A DNA stretch of 64,000 nucleotides from Cristatella mucedo (Eukaryota > Bryozoa > Phylactolaemata > Cristatellidae), in NCBI GenBank assembly GCA_009760855.2, contig WPIO01000053.1, positions 2,644,001 to 2,708,000 on the forward strand, in the 5' to 3' direction. Shown here piece by piece: positions 1 through 33,640 of this stretch; the stretch's first letter is position 1; each line of letters begins with the position of its first letter. The notes under the pieces were generated by a model that saw only the letters and a list, made by a program, of their open reading frames with translations, did no database searches and was not told the DNA's origin. The position numbers and the translations under genes were made by a program.

Positions 1-926
1 CGCCACTGCCGTCGTCGCGGCGGCCCGGACCGCTGACCGGCCTGCAGCAGCAGCAGCAGCCCGTGAAGGAGCTGTGGGCTCCGCCGTGCTCGCCCGACTA
101 CCGCGATGCCAGCACCGCCGCCGCAATGGCAGCGAGCTCGGCGTTCGAGCGCTCCTTCCACCCGAGCGGCGGAGCCGACCTCGCCGCCGCAGCAGCCGTC
201 GGATGCGCCCATCCGGCGCCTGCCGCGCTGCAGCGTCGACCGGTCGCACGCGGCGTTGCCGCCGCTGCGACAGCCCTCGTTGCTGCCGCTCAACCGCCGG
301 CGGCGCCCTGCGACTGCTGTGCAACCGACGTGCAGACCGGGATCCTGCCCCGGCTGAGCCCTGTTCCTGCGGCCCGAGCCTGGGGTAGCTCTGGCGACTG
401 TCACCTGTATGCTTCGCTCGTCCTTCCGGCGGAGTCTGACAGGCCGGCTGCCTCTCCTGCCTTTCAGCCAGCTGAGCCGTCGGCCGCTCTTGACTGGCAT
501 GCCGCCAGCGGCCAGGCTGAGCTGCGGCGAAGGCGGCGCCGGGGTTCTTCCGAAGAGCGAAGTGGCTCCACCGGCAGCTTGTCGCGTTGCGGCCGACAGC
601 CTCCGACGTGGGACGACGATGATGACGCCGGCTCTTTCGCCTCGACGGCCGCGGCAGAGTCGCGTGGCTCCTCTGCAGGCAACATCCGGTGCCTGGCCGA
701 CGTTCCCGACGACCTGTCGTCGCTCTCCGTGGTCGCTCTGTGTGCGTGCCTGCGGCTGTACAACATGGCCGACGCGGCCGAGAAGTTCCTGCAGCAGCAG
801 GTCGACGGGCAGTTCTTCGTGGCCATGCCGGAAGCCATGTTCAAGGACAGGTGCTTCGACCTGTCTGAGTTCGAGATCCTTAAACTGAAGAGACTGCAAA
901 ATGGCTGGCGGCCCAAGATGATGTAG
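1..926 (+). CDS. GAREM: GAREM-type adaptor, 3'-terminal coding exon (SAM domain)
   Basis: The frame is open from the left edge (first full codon at base 3) to the stop at 924-926, about 307 residues, so the gene starts outside the window. The last 80 residues form a SAM-like domain: DDLSSLSVVALCACLRLYNM, then a VDGQFF core, ending in NGWRPKMM. GAREM1/2 adaptors, which link receptor tyrosine kinases through GRB2 to ERK signalling, end in a SAM domain with a closely similar LSSLSVEEV...NGWRPKI pattern. That recalled C-terminus is the basis for the name. The rest of the exon is low-complexity Ala, Ser, Arg and Pro with a short Gln run at its left end and an acidic DDDDD patch just before the SAM domain. 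No splice acceptor is visible, so the exon may extend further left. The SAM assignment is strong. Orthology to GAREM1 versus GAREM2 cannot be decided. Confidence 0.88.
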   Translation, partial: PLPSSRRPGPLTGLQQQQQPVKELWAPPCSPDYRDASTAAAMAASSAFERSFHPSGGADLAAAAAVGCAHPAPAALQRRPVARGVAAAATALVAAAQPPAAPCDCCATDVQTGILPRLSPVPAARAWGSSGDCHLYASLVLPAESDRPAASPAFQPAEPSAALDWHAASGQAELRRRRRRGSSEERSGSTGSLSRCGRQPPTWDDDDDAGSFASTAAAESRGSSAGNIRCLADVPDDLSSLSVVALCACLRLYNMADAAEKFLQQQVDGQFFVAMPEAMFKDRCFDLSEFEILKLKRLQNGWRPKMM

Positions 927-1832
927 ATGCCGCATGATGGGTGGCCTCCGCCACTGCTGCCCCCTCCGTGACCCAAGGACGGCCTTCCCGCTGTATGGCT
1001 GTTCGCCTGACAACCTGTTCAGAGGCCGTCGTCGATATGTCCAATGTCGATACGCAATCGCACGATAATATTCGGCCGTCGTGCCCGGTTCAGTCAGCTG
1101 GTCTCGCCACAGACCTACCTGCCTCGCATCCCCTGCGTTTGAGGATATAATTTATTTAGCTTTGGCTTTTCTGCTGCTTGGCCACTCGCCTGCAACTCGA
1201 GTGCTAGGCTCTGCCCCTTCCCCTCAACTGTCGCCGGCAACTCGGGCAGATCTGGCCCGATGCCACCCTGTTGTTGTCTCCTCCTGATGCCTCCTAGCAG
1301 CTTCGTCGGCATGCTCCAACTGTGTGCCATGCTTCGCTTACCTCATGCTTTCTGATGAAGCGCTGTCGTCGCCGAATCCTCCGCGCTATCGACAAGTCAA
1401 ATGCTTGCGCTGCTACCATTTAGATGTCCTCCTCCGTCGTCCCTTTCAGTCGCGTGGGATTATTTTACGTAAGAGCTGTGCACACATGTCGAGTCAATTC
1501 TCGTGTGCTTTGACTGAGTGCTGCCAGTAAAGGAAAGAAAATTGCCTTTCATCGTCTGCTTTTAAGCTGATGCCTGTCTGTATGCGCTGATGCCGTGATC
1601 GGGTCGCCATCCGCCTCGCCCACGCCAGCATCATCCGACGTCTCGCGGTACCTGAAGGCATTCGCATGGCATGAGAGCTCGGCTCCGAAACGCAGCGTCC
1701 CAGCGATCCCAGTCTCGATTCGTGCTCTCGTTCGTTCGTGCCTGCTTGCTTCGGAGGGAGCAGCTGTTAATTTGATTGCCTCGGAGTGCAGTTTGTGCCC
1801 TTTAATTAAATCCTTTAATTGAATCCTTTTTT
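927..1832 (+). other. Probable GAREM 3' UTR and downstream spacer
   Basis: About 900 bases of non-repetitive sequence follow the GAREM stop and end where the degenerate repeat array begins. No conserved ORF is visible. An ATTAAA at 1805-1810 is the best candidate poly(A) signal, which would give a 3' UTR of roughly 0.9 kb. Confidence 0.4.
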
Positions 1833-4235
1833 AAATTTTGTGCTGATATTGTAGTACGCGTTCGAATGTATCTGTCCACCAAATTTTAAGTCAGGCCGGT
1901 GACATGTTTTTCCAGTCAACCACAAGGTCTCCCTCACCTGGTATGATCGCTTGACCCATACCTCTAGCCTCACGACTTGGGTTGAGTGTGTACACTTCCA
2001 ACGGATAGACTTGCCTATTTTTCCAGGCCGTTGCCGTCGATTGCCGCGCATTGCCCTCGCATGTACGTTCAAGATTGGTTGATAGGATGCGGTTGCACTT
2101 TTAGTACAGCACAGTTACCCAAGGAAAATTTGACCTTCTCCCAACAGCGTTGTTTGTAATTGTAACAGACAGTCACAGATTGCTGTATTGTCTCGGGCAA
2201 TAGCCATGGATTGCCCAAGGTTGAATGCGATAAAGGACAGCATGTTCGCCCATAGTGAGGGTTATGTGGGAGGATAATTACAAATTCGAACAGCCAATTT
2301 CCTGCGAATTTGAACCAGATTGCTGCAGAGACCGGGCCATTGCCGTCAATTTCCCTCGATTGTGCTTTATTGATTGTATACAATGATGTGTCTGCACTTT
2401 TAATGCAGTGTAATGCAATACGCTAGAAAAGTTGTAGTTTATCTCAGCAACTGTCGGTCCATTTGTAACTGCCCGTTATGGATTGGCATATTTCCCCGGG
2501 CCATTGCCGTGCGTTGCCGTCGATTGAACGAGCACAATGGGTGAAAATTATGCGCTCACACAGGTACATGATACGTGGATTGAGAGTTGCAGTTTATTGC
2601 ACCCAATCTTGTCAAAGGTTTTCCACGGATGTCGCTATCGGCCTCTACCATTGCTGTTGATTGCCGTGCATTGCTGACAGCTAACTAACAAAGCATCTTG
2701 AAAGTTCACGGTTTTACTTTGGACACAGCGGAATGCTATATATATGTAATGACGATTGAGGCTTTCTCGCTGCCAATTTCTCTTCAATTTGCCAGGAATT
2801 GGAGTATTGGCCCAGGACATTGCTCGAGATTGTACGTGCGCGATTGGTTGAAAGGATTTTATTGCACTTTCAACACAGTGGGATGTGACAGGTAAGATAT
2901 ATTTTATCTTGGCCCAGTCACTTTCCAGTGATTTTCGATGGAATGGATTGCCGTATTTTGCCCGGGTCATTGCCTCTGTTGCCATGCATTGCCCAAGATT
3001 GAACGGTCAGAACTGGTTGAAAGGGTTAAAAGTATGTGCACACAGTGAGACGTTACGTGGAATGAGAACTGGAGCTTGGTGCAGCCGATTTCTCGTCGAT
3101 TTGCCACGGATTGGGGTATTGGTCCCTGCCATTGCTGTCGATTGCCGTGCATTGTTGACAATTAACGTACAAAATTGTAACCGAGTTCCAGGGGTCAAAG
3201 GCAAGTTCCCACCAAACCCCGCCATACTCCGACCATGCCGCTGAGCTAGGGTAAGACGAGCGGCAGTCAGGTTACACCTCTTTATAACAACGCATGCGCC
3301 AACAACAACAGGGGAACTAAACAAGTTACAGGGAGGGTCCTATACACAGTACACTATGGGGACGCAAGACGACGCAGCAAGCGCGAACAAACGTGTTAGT
3401 TGGGGTCAGTCGGCTTCTGCAGTCCTGTCGTTGTACCGACTCCGAATCTAACAGTACGAGCGTATGCCGTCCAAAACCCGGCTGGCTGAGTAACAGCTTG
3501 GCTAGTCCGAGTCGACAACTACCACAGTCGTAAGCTTCCACCAAAAGACGCCAACACACGGGGGGGGGGGTCACGAACCTTGGCTACTCGTTCCCTCGCG
3601 TGCGTGGCAGCATCGCCGGAGCACGCCTGCACGAATCCAGGTGCATAACTCGGCGAGACCGGAAGCCTCCAACACTACGACTTACTCGGCTAACTTCTCG
3701 TACCCAAGAGCCCCGGTGACCTCACGTCACCGCACATGCCGTAGGTCCTACCCCGGCCTAGCCACTGACCCTAACCCTCATTATGGCCGTCCGGTCCCAG
3801 CCAACTGAACCCAGCATGGGTACAAAATAGCTTGACAGTCCTACGATTTCACTTTTAGCCCAAATAACTTTGAAATGCGATGACAATCGGCACTTCACCC
3901 AGCCAATTTAGTGTCGATTTGCCAAGGGTTGTAGTGGATTGCTGCTTCGAGCCGAGCCGTTGCCGTAAATTGCCATGCATTGCCCGAGATTGTACGAGCG
4001 CAATTTCTTAAAATGATGTGGTTGAATTTAACCAGTGTGCTTTGTAACATGCATTAACAATTAGAGCATTGCGAAACCGATTTAAGGGCATTTTGCATCA
4101 GATTGCTGTAAATTGAAGTATTGGCAAGGGCCATTGCAGTCAATTGCAGTGCATTGATGCCGAGTGATCAAGGCGATTATAGTGAAAGTGTGGGATTACA
4201 CAATAACCAAAAATTAGAGCAACACACTGTTAGGG
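1833..4235 (+). repeat. Degenerate tandem array, about 160-bp period, forward arm
   Basis: A block built on GCCATTGCCGT / GATTGCCGTGCATTGCC words recurs near 2028, 2336, 2499, 2647, 2813, 2967, 3128, 3956 and 4130. The usual spacing is 148-166 bases; the one 308-base step equals two units. Each unit also carries a GATTG-TACG-GCG-ATTGGTTGAAAGG segment, a CACTTTTAACACAGTG-like segment and a TTTGCCA-GGATTGG segment. Copies are diverged, so this is an old satellite-like array or a composite element. It opens with a TGCTGATATTGTAGTAC motif that recurs at 5911. Confidence 0.7.
3176..3819. mobile_element. GC-rich insertion (about 645 bp) flanked by 9-bp direct repeats
   Basis: A segment unlike its surroundings interrupts one unit of the 160-bp array. 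GTACAAAAT stands on both sides (3167-3175 and 3820-3828), and the repeat unit resumes after the second copy, as expected for a target-site duplication. The insert starts TGTAACCGAG and ends CCAGCATGG. It contains an 11-base G run at 3560-3570 and no long ORF. No terminal inverted repeat was seen, so the class (solo LTR, SINE-like or other) is open. Confidence 0.55.
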
Positions 4236-4257
4236 CTTCAAAAGTACGTACGCTCTT

Positions 4258-5060
4258 CTAATAGGTGATGCTGCTGTTCGACCATCACCACGTGCTCGAA
4301 ATTTAGGTGTCGTTTTCGACAGCTGCCTAAATTTTAAATGCTTCATTCAGAAGACTGCTTCTACAGCTAGCCATCACGTCCGATCCCTATCCAAGATTAG
4401 GAGCTGTCTTCCAGTGGCTTGCAAAAAATTTAACTAGCTCTTTAGTCCTGTCTCGGCTTGATTATTGTAATTCCCTTTTGGCTGGGCTGCCAAAGAAAGC
4501 TATTATGCCACTGCTGCGGACTATGAACATGGCTGCAAGGCTAGTCTTCAAGTCCCCGAGGTTTGACCACGTTTCTCCTTTGCTGAAAGAGCTAGGATGA
4601 ATGCCGGTTGAGCAACGGATACAGAGCAAAGTTCTAACGCTGATACCACAAGGCCCGCCACGGCTTGGCTTCTTCATACTTAGCTGAACTGATGCATCAG
4701 TTTCAGCCTGTTCGCGCCCTCAGCTCATGTGTGGACAATAAATTAGCCGTTCCATTCCTCTGCTTAGAGACCGTTGGCGACAGAAGCTTTAGCTCTGCAG
4801 GTCCTAGACTGTGGAACTCGCTTCCACAATTCTTACGCAACGACAACTACTCTCCTGCTGCCGACTATGGCTAATCCTTTTCAGCGGTTCTGAGCTGCTA
4901 CTTCTATGCTACTCACTACCTCAACTGCTCTCCTGACTCTGCTATGCTTCCCACTTTCTCTTTGTTTGTTGGCTACCGAATGCGTACCGACAGCCGCTTA
5001 GGTTGTGAAGTCGCTCTTAATGCTTAAATGGCGAGTTTGGCATAACGGGTAGTTTCGAAC
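4258..5060 (+). mobile_element. LINE family A (L2/CR1-type) fragment, broken
   Basis: A 5'-truncated copy of the reverse-transcriptase C-terminal region and 3' end, colinear with the better copy at about 38300-39070. It keeps the stretch encoding [20 protein letters not shown], but an internal deletion near 4415 and stop codons break the frame. It lies between the two opposite arms of the 160-bp repeat. Confidence 0.85.
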
Positions 5061-5690
5061 CAATATCAGAGTCGTTCAAGCCCCACCCCCTTGCCAAAAT
5101 GACCCCTACACTCTCCAGCTGTCGGATGGCCCTTTCCGAGTCACCCCCGGAGACGCTGCTTGGGCTTAGGTCGTTCTACGGTGGGTTGGGGGCTTGAAGA
5201 CATTTCTACACGACGGATCCAAGCCGGAAGTGAGGTAAACTGTGGTTCCGATCAGCTTTCGTCGGCGTAATGAGGTAACACGATTCCAAAGTATTAGATA
5301 GACGTGTGCGATGCGGATAATGGCTAGCGTTCGTTGTCGGCCTTTCGCGTGACCTGCGTTTCGCACCCAGGAGTCATTTCACTTCGCATTCTCTCGTCAC
5401 TCACTGCCCGGATGAAAGCTTGCTTGAACCGGAGTTTTAAGGAATTGCTAGAAAGCTGTACTTTTTTTTTATAAACGGCTCTGCGGGCTCCTCGACGGCT
5501 ACGACCTGAGCGCGCTTGTCGCAGTAAAGTCAAGTCACCCTTAAGTGGGTCCAATGAGCGCGTCGACTCATCCAAACGGTGCGGCGCCTCACCCGACCCG
5601 GTTTCCGGCTCGCAAAGTGCCTAGGAGCTTTGACGTCACCCTGGTCGCGGAACGCACCCACCGCACAGCTCGCACGCGGACGGATTAATA
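5061..5690. other. Spacer with no recognised feature
   Basis: Mixed sequence between the LINE fragment and the SINE at 5695. It includes a T9 run near 5462. The ORFs are short and have no recognisable domain. Confidence 0.3.
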
Positions 5691-5694
5691 AAAT

Positions 5695-5852
5695 ATTTAG
5701 TATAAGTCATTTATATAGCGCCCCAAAAGAGCATAATCTCTATTCAGGCGCTTCACATATGCCTCGGGGCTCGAGCCCACGACCTCAGCCAGACCTTGGT
5801 CGGGGCGAGCACCTTAACCGCTGGACCAAACCAGGTTCGACGAATTACCGCA
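5695..5852 (-). mobile_element. SINE-B copy (tRNA-derived)
   Basis: Read on the minus strand it starts in the tRNA-like part, with a GGGCTCGAGCCC-type B-box region, and ends in AGAGATTATGCTCTTTTGGG then GCGCTATATAAATGA. The same element occurs at 14775 (+), 33195 (-), 42310 (-), 47785 (-) and 63330 (+). Confidence 0.75.
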
Positions 5853-6990
5853 ATCCACTCTAATTAGGCTACCGACGACCGGATACAAGCATTGCCGAGC
5901 TCAAATTTTGCGCTGATATTGTAGTACACGTTCGAATTCATCTGTCCACCAAATTTCATGTCTCTGAGCGCACGCGCACTTATGCAAATGAACCTTCGCG
6001 CGCCGGACGCCAGTACCGCAATCCATTATAGTTCCCGTCAAAACCACCACAAATCAGCTGCGAACATCTCCAAAAAGTTGGGAATATCAAACTGCGCTAC
6101 GCGTACAGCGTACCCAGAAAATATTTCGCGCGATTCCGGTCACAGGCGCACTCTCACGAAGTCCACTGAAGTAAGATTGCATGATGGCCCAGGCCACAAC
6201 GCCTCAACCCACAACTGCGTTCCACCGCGAAACGAAAGAAATCACGATCTAATGCCCCTCCCTCTCTCTTCTCTCTTTTTTTTTGATTGCACGCGACAGC
6301 ACACTCTGCGACAATTGCATTGAAAAAATTCGCTTGCATTGTCACGGCCGGTCTCGCGAAATGCGAAATCGACTGCAGTAGCTCGGGCCAATACCGCCAT
6401 CCGCTTCAATCCACCGCATAAAAAAAATCGAAATACGTTTCGTCGAGCTCCAGTTTCTAGTTGCACATTAAAGTGCACCGTGCTCTGTGCACAACCACGT
6501 AAAATTAAAATAATTGTACAACCTCGCACTGTGGCAATGGGCGGCAATCGCCTGAAATGACCTGGAAAACTACGGCAATCCACTCTATTCCACTGCAAAT
6601 CATCCTCAAATCTCCATCGCGAAGCTCTAATTGACATTGCATATAGGACTAGACTTAGCTCAAAGTGCATTCACAGAATTTCGCTCCATTATGCATGCGC
6701 GTTCTCATGCAATGAATTGCAATCGACTGCAACAACCCGGTCTCCCATACCACAATCCACCACCTCAATCCGCCGAAATCCGCTGCAACCTGCCACACAG
6801 CGTACACTAGAAGCTCTAGTTAGGTTACGCTGCTCTAATCTTCGGATACTTCGTGTACTCGCATAACTTCACACTGTATTTGCCTCGACCATTCTGCAGC
6901 AATGCACTGCAATCGACTGCAGCAGCCCCGGCCAGTACGTCAATGTACCGCAACCCGCCGAAAAACGACCGGAATAATGCAAGGTAATGT
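5853..6990 (-). repeat. Degenerate 160-bp repeat, reverse arm
   Basis: The same unit as at 1833-4235 appears here in the opposite orientation. CAATCGACTGCA, GGCCAATACCG and CCGCAATCCA words recur near 6010, 6390, 6545, 6720 and 6910. With the forward arm it forms a large, imperfect inverted arrangement around about 1.6 kb of LINE and SINE sequence. The TGCTGATATTGTAGTAC-like motif at 5903-5960 has the same orientation as the copy at 1833. Confidence 0.6.
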
Positions 6991-7100
6991 ATCTCCGTCT
7001 GTAACTCTACAAAGCCATAAAGACCACGTGGGTGTTACGCAGGAATGTTTTGTATAACGCACTGGTAGCATTAGTCCAGAATACGCTAACGGAAGGGGAA
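6985..7100 (-). mobile_element. LINE family A 3' end
   Basis: GTAATGTATCTCCGTCTGTA followed by CTCCACAAAG-like sequence is the reverse complement of the family A tail, which reads TTTGTGGAGTTACAGATGGA then GATACATTACATTA on its sense strand. Confidence 0.7.
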
Positions 7101-7394
7101 AAGCTCAGAATCGCCGTCATTTTCTGAGTCTGAATAGCAGATGCTGGATCGAGACGTTGACTTTGGAGCATCGTTGCATAATATACGAATGGTCTTAAAT
7201 CACACTTGGCTAGTTCACGCCTAGAGCAAGTTATTGAGGGCCAGCAGAATTGGCACCCGACTGTCAACGCTGCCGGGTTGGAGTCGAGCTTATAGCTTTC
7301 TCTAGGTGTAAACGAGCTGAGCACGGTTAAGGCCCAACGCAATGTATCTACACTATAATATAGCCAGAAATTAGTAACCAGTGGGTATTCTGCA

Positions 7395-7605
7395 CCACTT
7401 TCAGCCTCCTCTGCCCTCAGATCCTGTATTGACAATAAATTAGCTGCTCCATTCCTCTGCTTAAAGACCGTTGGCGACAGAGGCTTTTGCTCTGCAGGTC
7501 CTAGACTGTGGAACTCGCTTCCATGGATTCTCACAAAACAACTACTCTCTTAGGCTTCCCCCACACAGTCTTCGTGGAGTTACAGATGGAGATACATTAC
7601 ATTAT
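7395..7605 (+). mobile_element. LINE family A fragment
   Basis: Encodes the remnant of the [14 protein letters not shown] then [12 protein letters not shown] block and then jumps to the GTGGAGTTACAGATGGAGAT tail. It is internally deleted. Confidence 0.8.
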
Positions 7606-8004
7606 TCTTTCCGAGCGCCAGCACAGCCCCCTCCATCCCTCACGATCACTGCCAGCCTAGGCAAGGCTAGGCTCAACGACGGCAGGTAGCTATCGGTGGT
7701 AGGCAGCTGCTGCCGAGGTGACAGTCTGTACAAATAGTGGCAGACTGTGGACGGGTAGCCGACTCAGGGCTCACGAGCATTGCAAGGGTTCGTTGTTGAA
7801 GGCATCTGCACTCCAACCGGACAGGACGTGCATGCCTTGCTGAAATTGAGCACGACATCAGTAATCGGCTGACATGCTCCCTTTTATTTTCTTTACCATA
7901 CCACCTCTTGGCATGCTAAGGACGGTGCCGAGAGGCGGACTTCAGCACGCTGAATGGGCGTCAGATTAAGGACACATCAGTCTAAATCAGCGAGAAGCTT
8001 CCCT

Positions 8005-8070
8005 TTGCAGCAAATGTAAAGCGCCTAGAAAGAGATTGAGTTCTCTGAGGGCTCTTTATCAAGTCACACT
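8005..8070 (+). mobile_element. LINE family B 3' tail
   Basis: TGTAAAGCGCCTAGAAAGAG with GTTCTCTGAGGGCTCTTTAT is the short family B 3' end. No coding part is attached. Confidence 0.6.
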
Positions 8071-8189
8071 TTGCATGCGTTCACACAGCCTCTACAGCTG
8101 GCGATGGATATGGTCACTAGAATGGTATTAAAATCTAAAACTTCAGTCATGCATCTCTATTGCTTAAGGAGCTTCAATAGATCTTAGCC

Positions 8190-8345
8190 CTTAGGATCTT
8201 AGCCCTTAGGACGAGGTGCTTGAATTTCACACCCCAGGTCGAGGATTTGAGTCCTGCAGCTAACAATCCTTTACTGTCTGTTACAAGTGGGGTGATAGCT
8301 GCAAAGGTTGCTCTGCCTCTATATAAATGAAGCCGATGGTCTGTC
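8190..8345 (+). mobile_element. SINE-A copy (tRNA-derived)
   Basis: A tRNA-like head (GAGGATTTGAGTCCTGCAG, a degenerate B box) is followed by GGTGATAGCTGCAAAGG and CTATATAAATGAAGC, the SINE-A body and tail. Confidence 0.65.
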
Positions 8346-8898
8346 GAAGCTTACTATCTTGTACACCTCTTACTTTGACCCACACGGCCCACTGTAATGT
8401 ATCTCCGTCTGTAACTCCACAAAGTCACGTGGCAAGGCTATCCAATAAGGTTAACTAAAGCACCAGTTTCAGCCTCCTCATACGGTCAGGTCAACTTGGG
8501 ACAATGCCAAACGACAGCCGAACTAGTATATGCATTTGTAAAATTTTATTGGCCGTAACTAGTGCAAAACTCAGCAGGTTCATCACGTGGTCATCGTGCC
8601 ACTTCAGTCTGAGCTTTACTGGCCAGCTATAACAGAGGCATCGAATCAATTTCAAAATCCTCAGACACCATCACAAGAAGCTGCTGAATTAGATGACTTT
8701 ATATATAAAGAGGGAGTACAAACCGCTACCTCACTTGCAGGCAATCGGCGGCTGGTTAAGACGAACAAGCTAAGAGCGTCATAGCAGCAGAGCGAGAGAG
8801 GAGGCACCCAGCGCCACGAATTGTAATCTAGCTTGTAGAAGTACAGCATTAATAAAAGGAGGCGTTAAACAAGGCCCCCATTATCCGGAGGGGCACGG

Positions 8899-8903
<5 letters not shown>

Positions 8904-8969
<66 letters not shown>
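8904..8969 (+). repeat. (GA)n microsatellite, about 33 units
   Basis: A perfect GA run of roughly 66 bases, less than 100 bases beyond the PARS2 stop codon. It is probably in the PARS2 3' UTR or just past it. Confidence 0.97.
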
Positions 8970-8970
<1 letters not shown>

Positions 8971-9061
8971 AGACGACCAGATAACGACGAAATGTGAAGA
9001 ATACATATCTATTGTACATAATGGATGCCGGATGCTTGTGTGAGAGAGCCTGAGCTACGGG

Positions 9062-31832
<22,771 letters not shown>

Positions 31833-31845
31833 CTCAACGGCGAAT

Positions 31846-31872
31846 GAGCGGAAGCCGTATGAACGGAAGGCG
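31846..31872 (+). promoter_or_regulatory. GGAA-core ETS-like sites just upstream of PARS2 start
   Basis: GCGGAAGC (31848-31855) and ACGGAAGG (31863-31870) lie 16-38 bases upstream of the PARS2 ATG. ETS-type sites are common in nuclear genes for mitochondrial proteins. This is motif matching only. Confidence 0.3.
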
Positions 31873-32524
31873 TGCGAGCTGCCATGCTAGCGTTTACCAG
31901 CAGTGTGGGAATTGACCGGCTATATACCGATCCATTAAATATATCGTAGAAATATGAATAATTAACATAAATTATCTTAAAAATAGCATTCTTTGGATTT
32001 TTGTTTGCAACACGGACATGGTGAGACTCGTGTCATAGATATATGTAACAGACGCTCGCGCATTGGCTGCAGGGCAGCCGGGCGCCGTAAGGCCTGGAAG
32101 CAGCCGCTCCAGGGAGCCAGTCAGACGAATCCGCGTGAGTGTAGCAGATCTAGTAGCTATGCACCCATAGATTGACCAAGATCGATAGGTTTAAGAGTAA
32201 AATTACCTGAATGTATTTTTAATTTCTATTCGGCATGATGCTGCGTTGGCTTTTGGCTGGAGATTAAAAATCAGCCGGCGTGGCAAGCCCGAACGGGATT
32301 TGAATACTTGAATACTTGAACACTTGAATACTGAAAATGATCATACTCATACATTTTGGTAGGATCGGCGGGGAAAAGATCTCTGCACATGACTTTTACA
32401 TAAGCTATAAAGAAACCTGTTCAACCTTGCTAATGTCGGGTCCCTGGACAGTGGTGATAATGGTAATAATAATAATAATATATTTGTACATCACACACAA
32501 AGTACTTGATCTCTTCCTAGGCAC

Positions 32525-33195
32525 TTTATATAATAAAAAATAATGCATTTGGTATAGCGCTCTCAGAGAACTCAATCTCTTTCAAAGCATTTTACGTCTG
32601 CTTAAAGGAAGCACGATGGAATGACATGCCTTGGAAAAAAGCATGATCAAACGATTAACAGTAATAATAATAATAATGCACTTGATAAAGCGCTCTCAGA
32701 GAACTCAATGTCTTTCTAGGCGCTTTAAATTTGCTTCAAAGGGAAACGCGATTGAATGGTAAGTAATATCCTGCTTGATAAACAACATGAATAACATGGT
32801 TAGGGGTGACATACACAGGGTCAGCATGCAAATGTGGTTAGTGGCAGCATGCACAGTGTCGCACGCATAAGCATACCAAGGACGAATAAAACGGACCCAC
32901 TAAATGCTGTCCTAAATAGGTGTGTTTTTAAGTTCTTTTTAAATGTGGTCAAGTCAGGGGATGTTCTGACGCAAGTCGGGAATGAGTTCCAGGCTTTGGG
33001 AGCATACGAACTAAATGGACGATCTCCAAAAGATTTGAGGTTTGTACGAGGTATTGGTAAACTGTTGGATTCCGAAAAGTGGGTGGTACGATGCGTGGCC
33101 TGGTGGGGGAGTAGATCTGAGAGATAGGCTGGAGCCAAAGAATGAAGTGACCTAAAAGTGAGAGACAAAACCTTGAAGTCAATTCATTATAAAAA
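32525..33195 (-). mobile_element. LINE family B, C-terminal RT region and 3' tail
   Basis: On the minus strand an open frame (33168-32821) reads LTFRSLHSLAPAYLSDLLPH and ends near KKNLKTHLFRTAF, the C-terminal part of a CR1/L2-like reverse-transcriptase protein. A long 3' UTR follows, then AAGCGCCTAGAAAGACATTG and (ATT)n. A second, shorter tail lies at 32525-32600. It is 5'-interrupted by the SINE at 33195. Confidence 0.8.
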
Positions 33196-33340
33196 ATATA
33201 ATTCATTTATATAGCACCCCAAGAGAACTTAATCTCTATTCAGGCGCTTCACACATGCCTCGGGGCTCGAGCCTACGACCTCAGTCAGACCTCGGTCGGG
33301 GCGAGTATCTTAACCGCTAGACCAACCAGCTCGGCGTTCC
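33195..33340 (-). mobile_element. SINE-B inserted into LINE family B
   Basis: TTTATATAGCACCCCAAGAG on plus through CTCGGGGCTCGAGCCTACG to CTTAACCGCTAGACCAACCA. LINE B coding sequence continues on both sides, so the SINE landed after the LINE. Confidence 0.8.
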
Positions 33341-33640
33341 TTTTCTTGACTGGGAGCCAGTTCGGGTCGGCGAGAAGTGGTGTGATGTGGCAACTGCGAC
33401 GCTTACGACAGACAAGTCTAGCTGCAGAGTTTTGCATTTGCTGTAATCGCCTGATTGAAAATGCCGGTAGGCCAGCAAGCAGTGAGTTACAGAAGTCAAG
33501 ACGGGATGTCACAAATGCGTGGACCAGTTTAGACGTGGTATCCTTATCTAAACAAGCCCGAATTTAAGCAATGTTATGTAGCTGAAAGTAGGCAGACTTG
33601 ATTGGTAGTAATATGCATATAGTCAGCATGCAAATATGGT
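33341..33640 (-). mobile_element. LINE family B, upstream part of the interrupted copy
   Basis: The minus strand encodes [20 protein letters not shown] and SAARLVCRKRRSCHITPLLA, the RT thumb-side block common to CR1/L2 elements, then WLPVKKR at the junction with the SINE. Confidence 0.8.

Noticed and set aside
464-976. 170-codon minus-strand ORF opposite GAREM
   Set aside because: A shadow of the GC-rich GAREM exon. The plus frame has the SAM domain.
3765-3780. CCCTAACCCT, telomere-like
   Set aside because: Too short to be an interstitial telomere and inside the GC-rich insertion.
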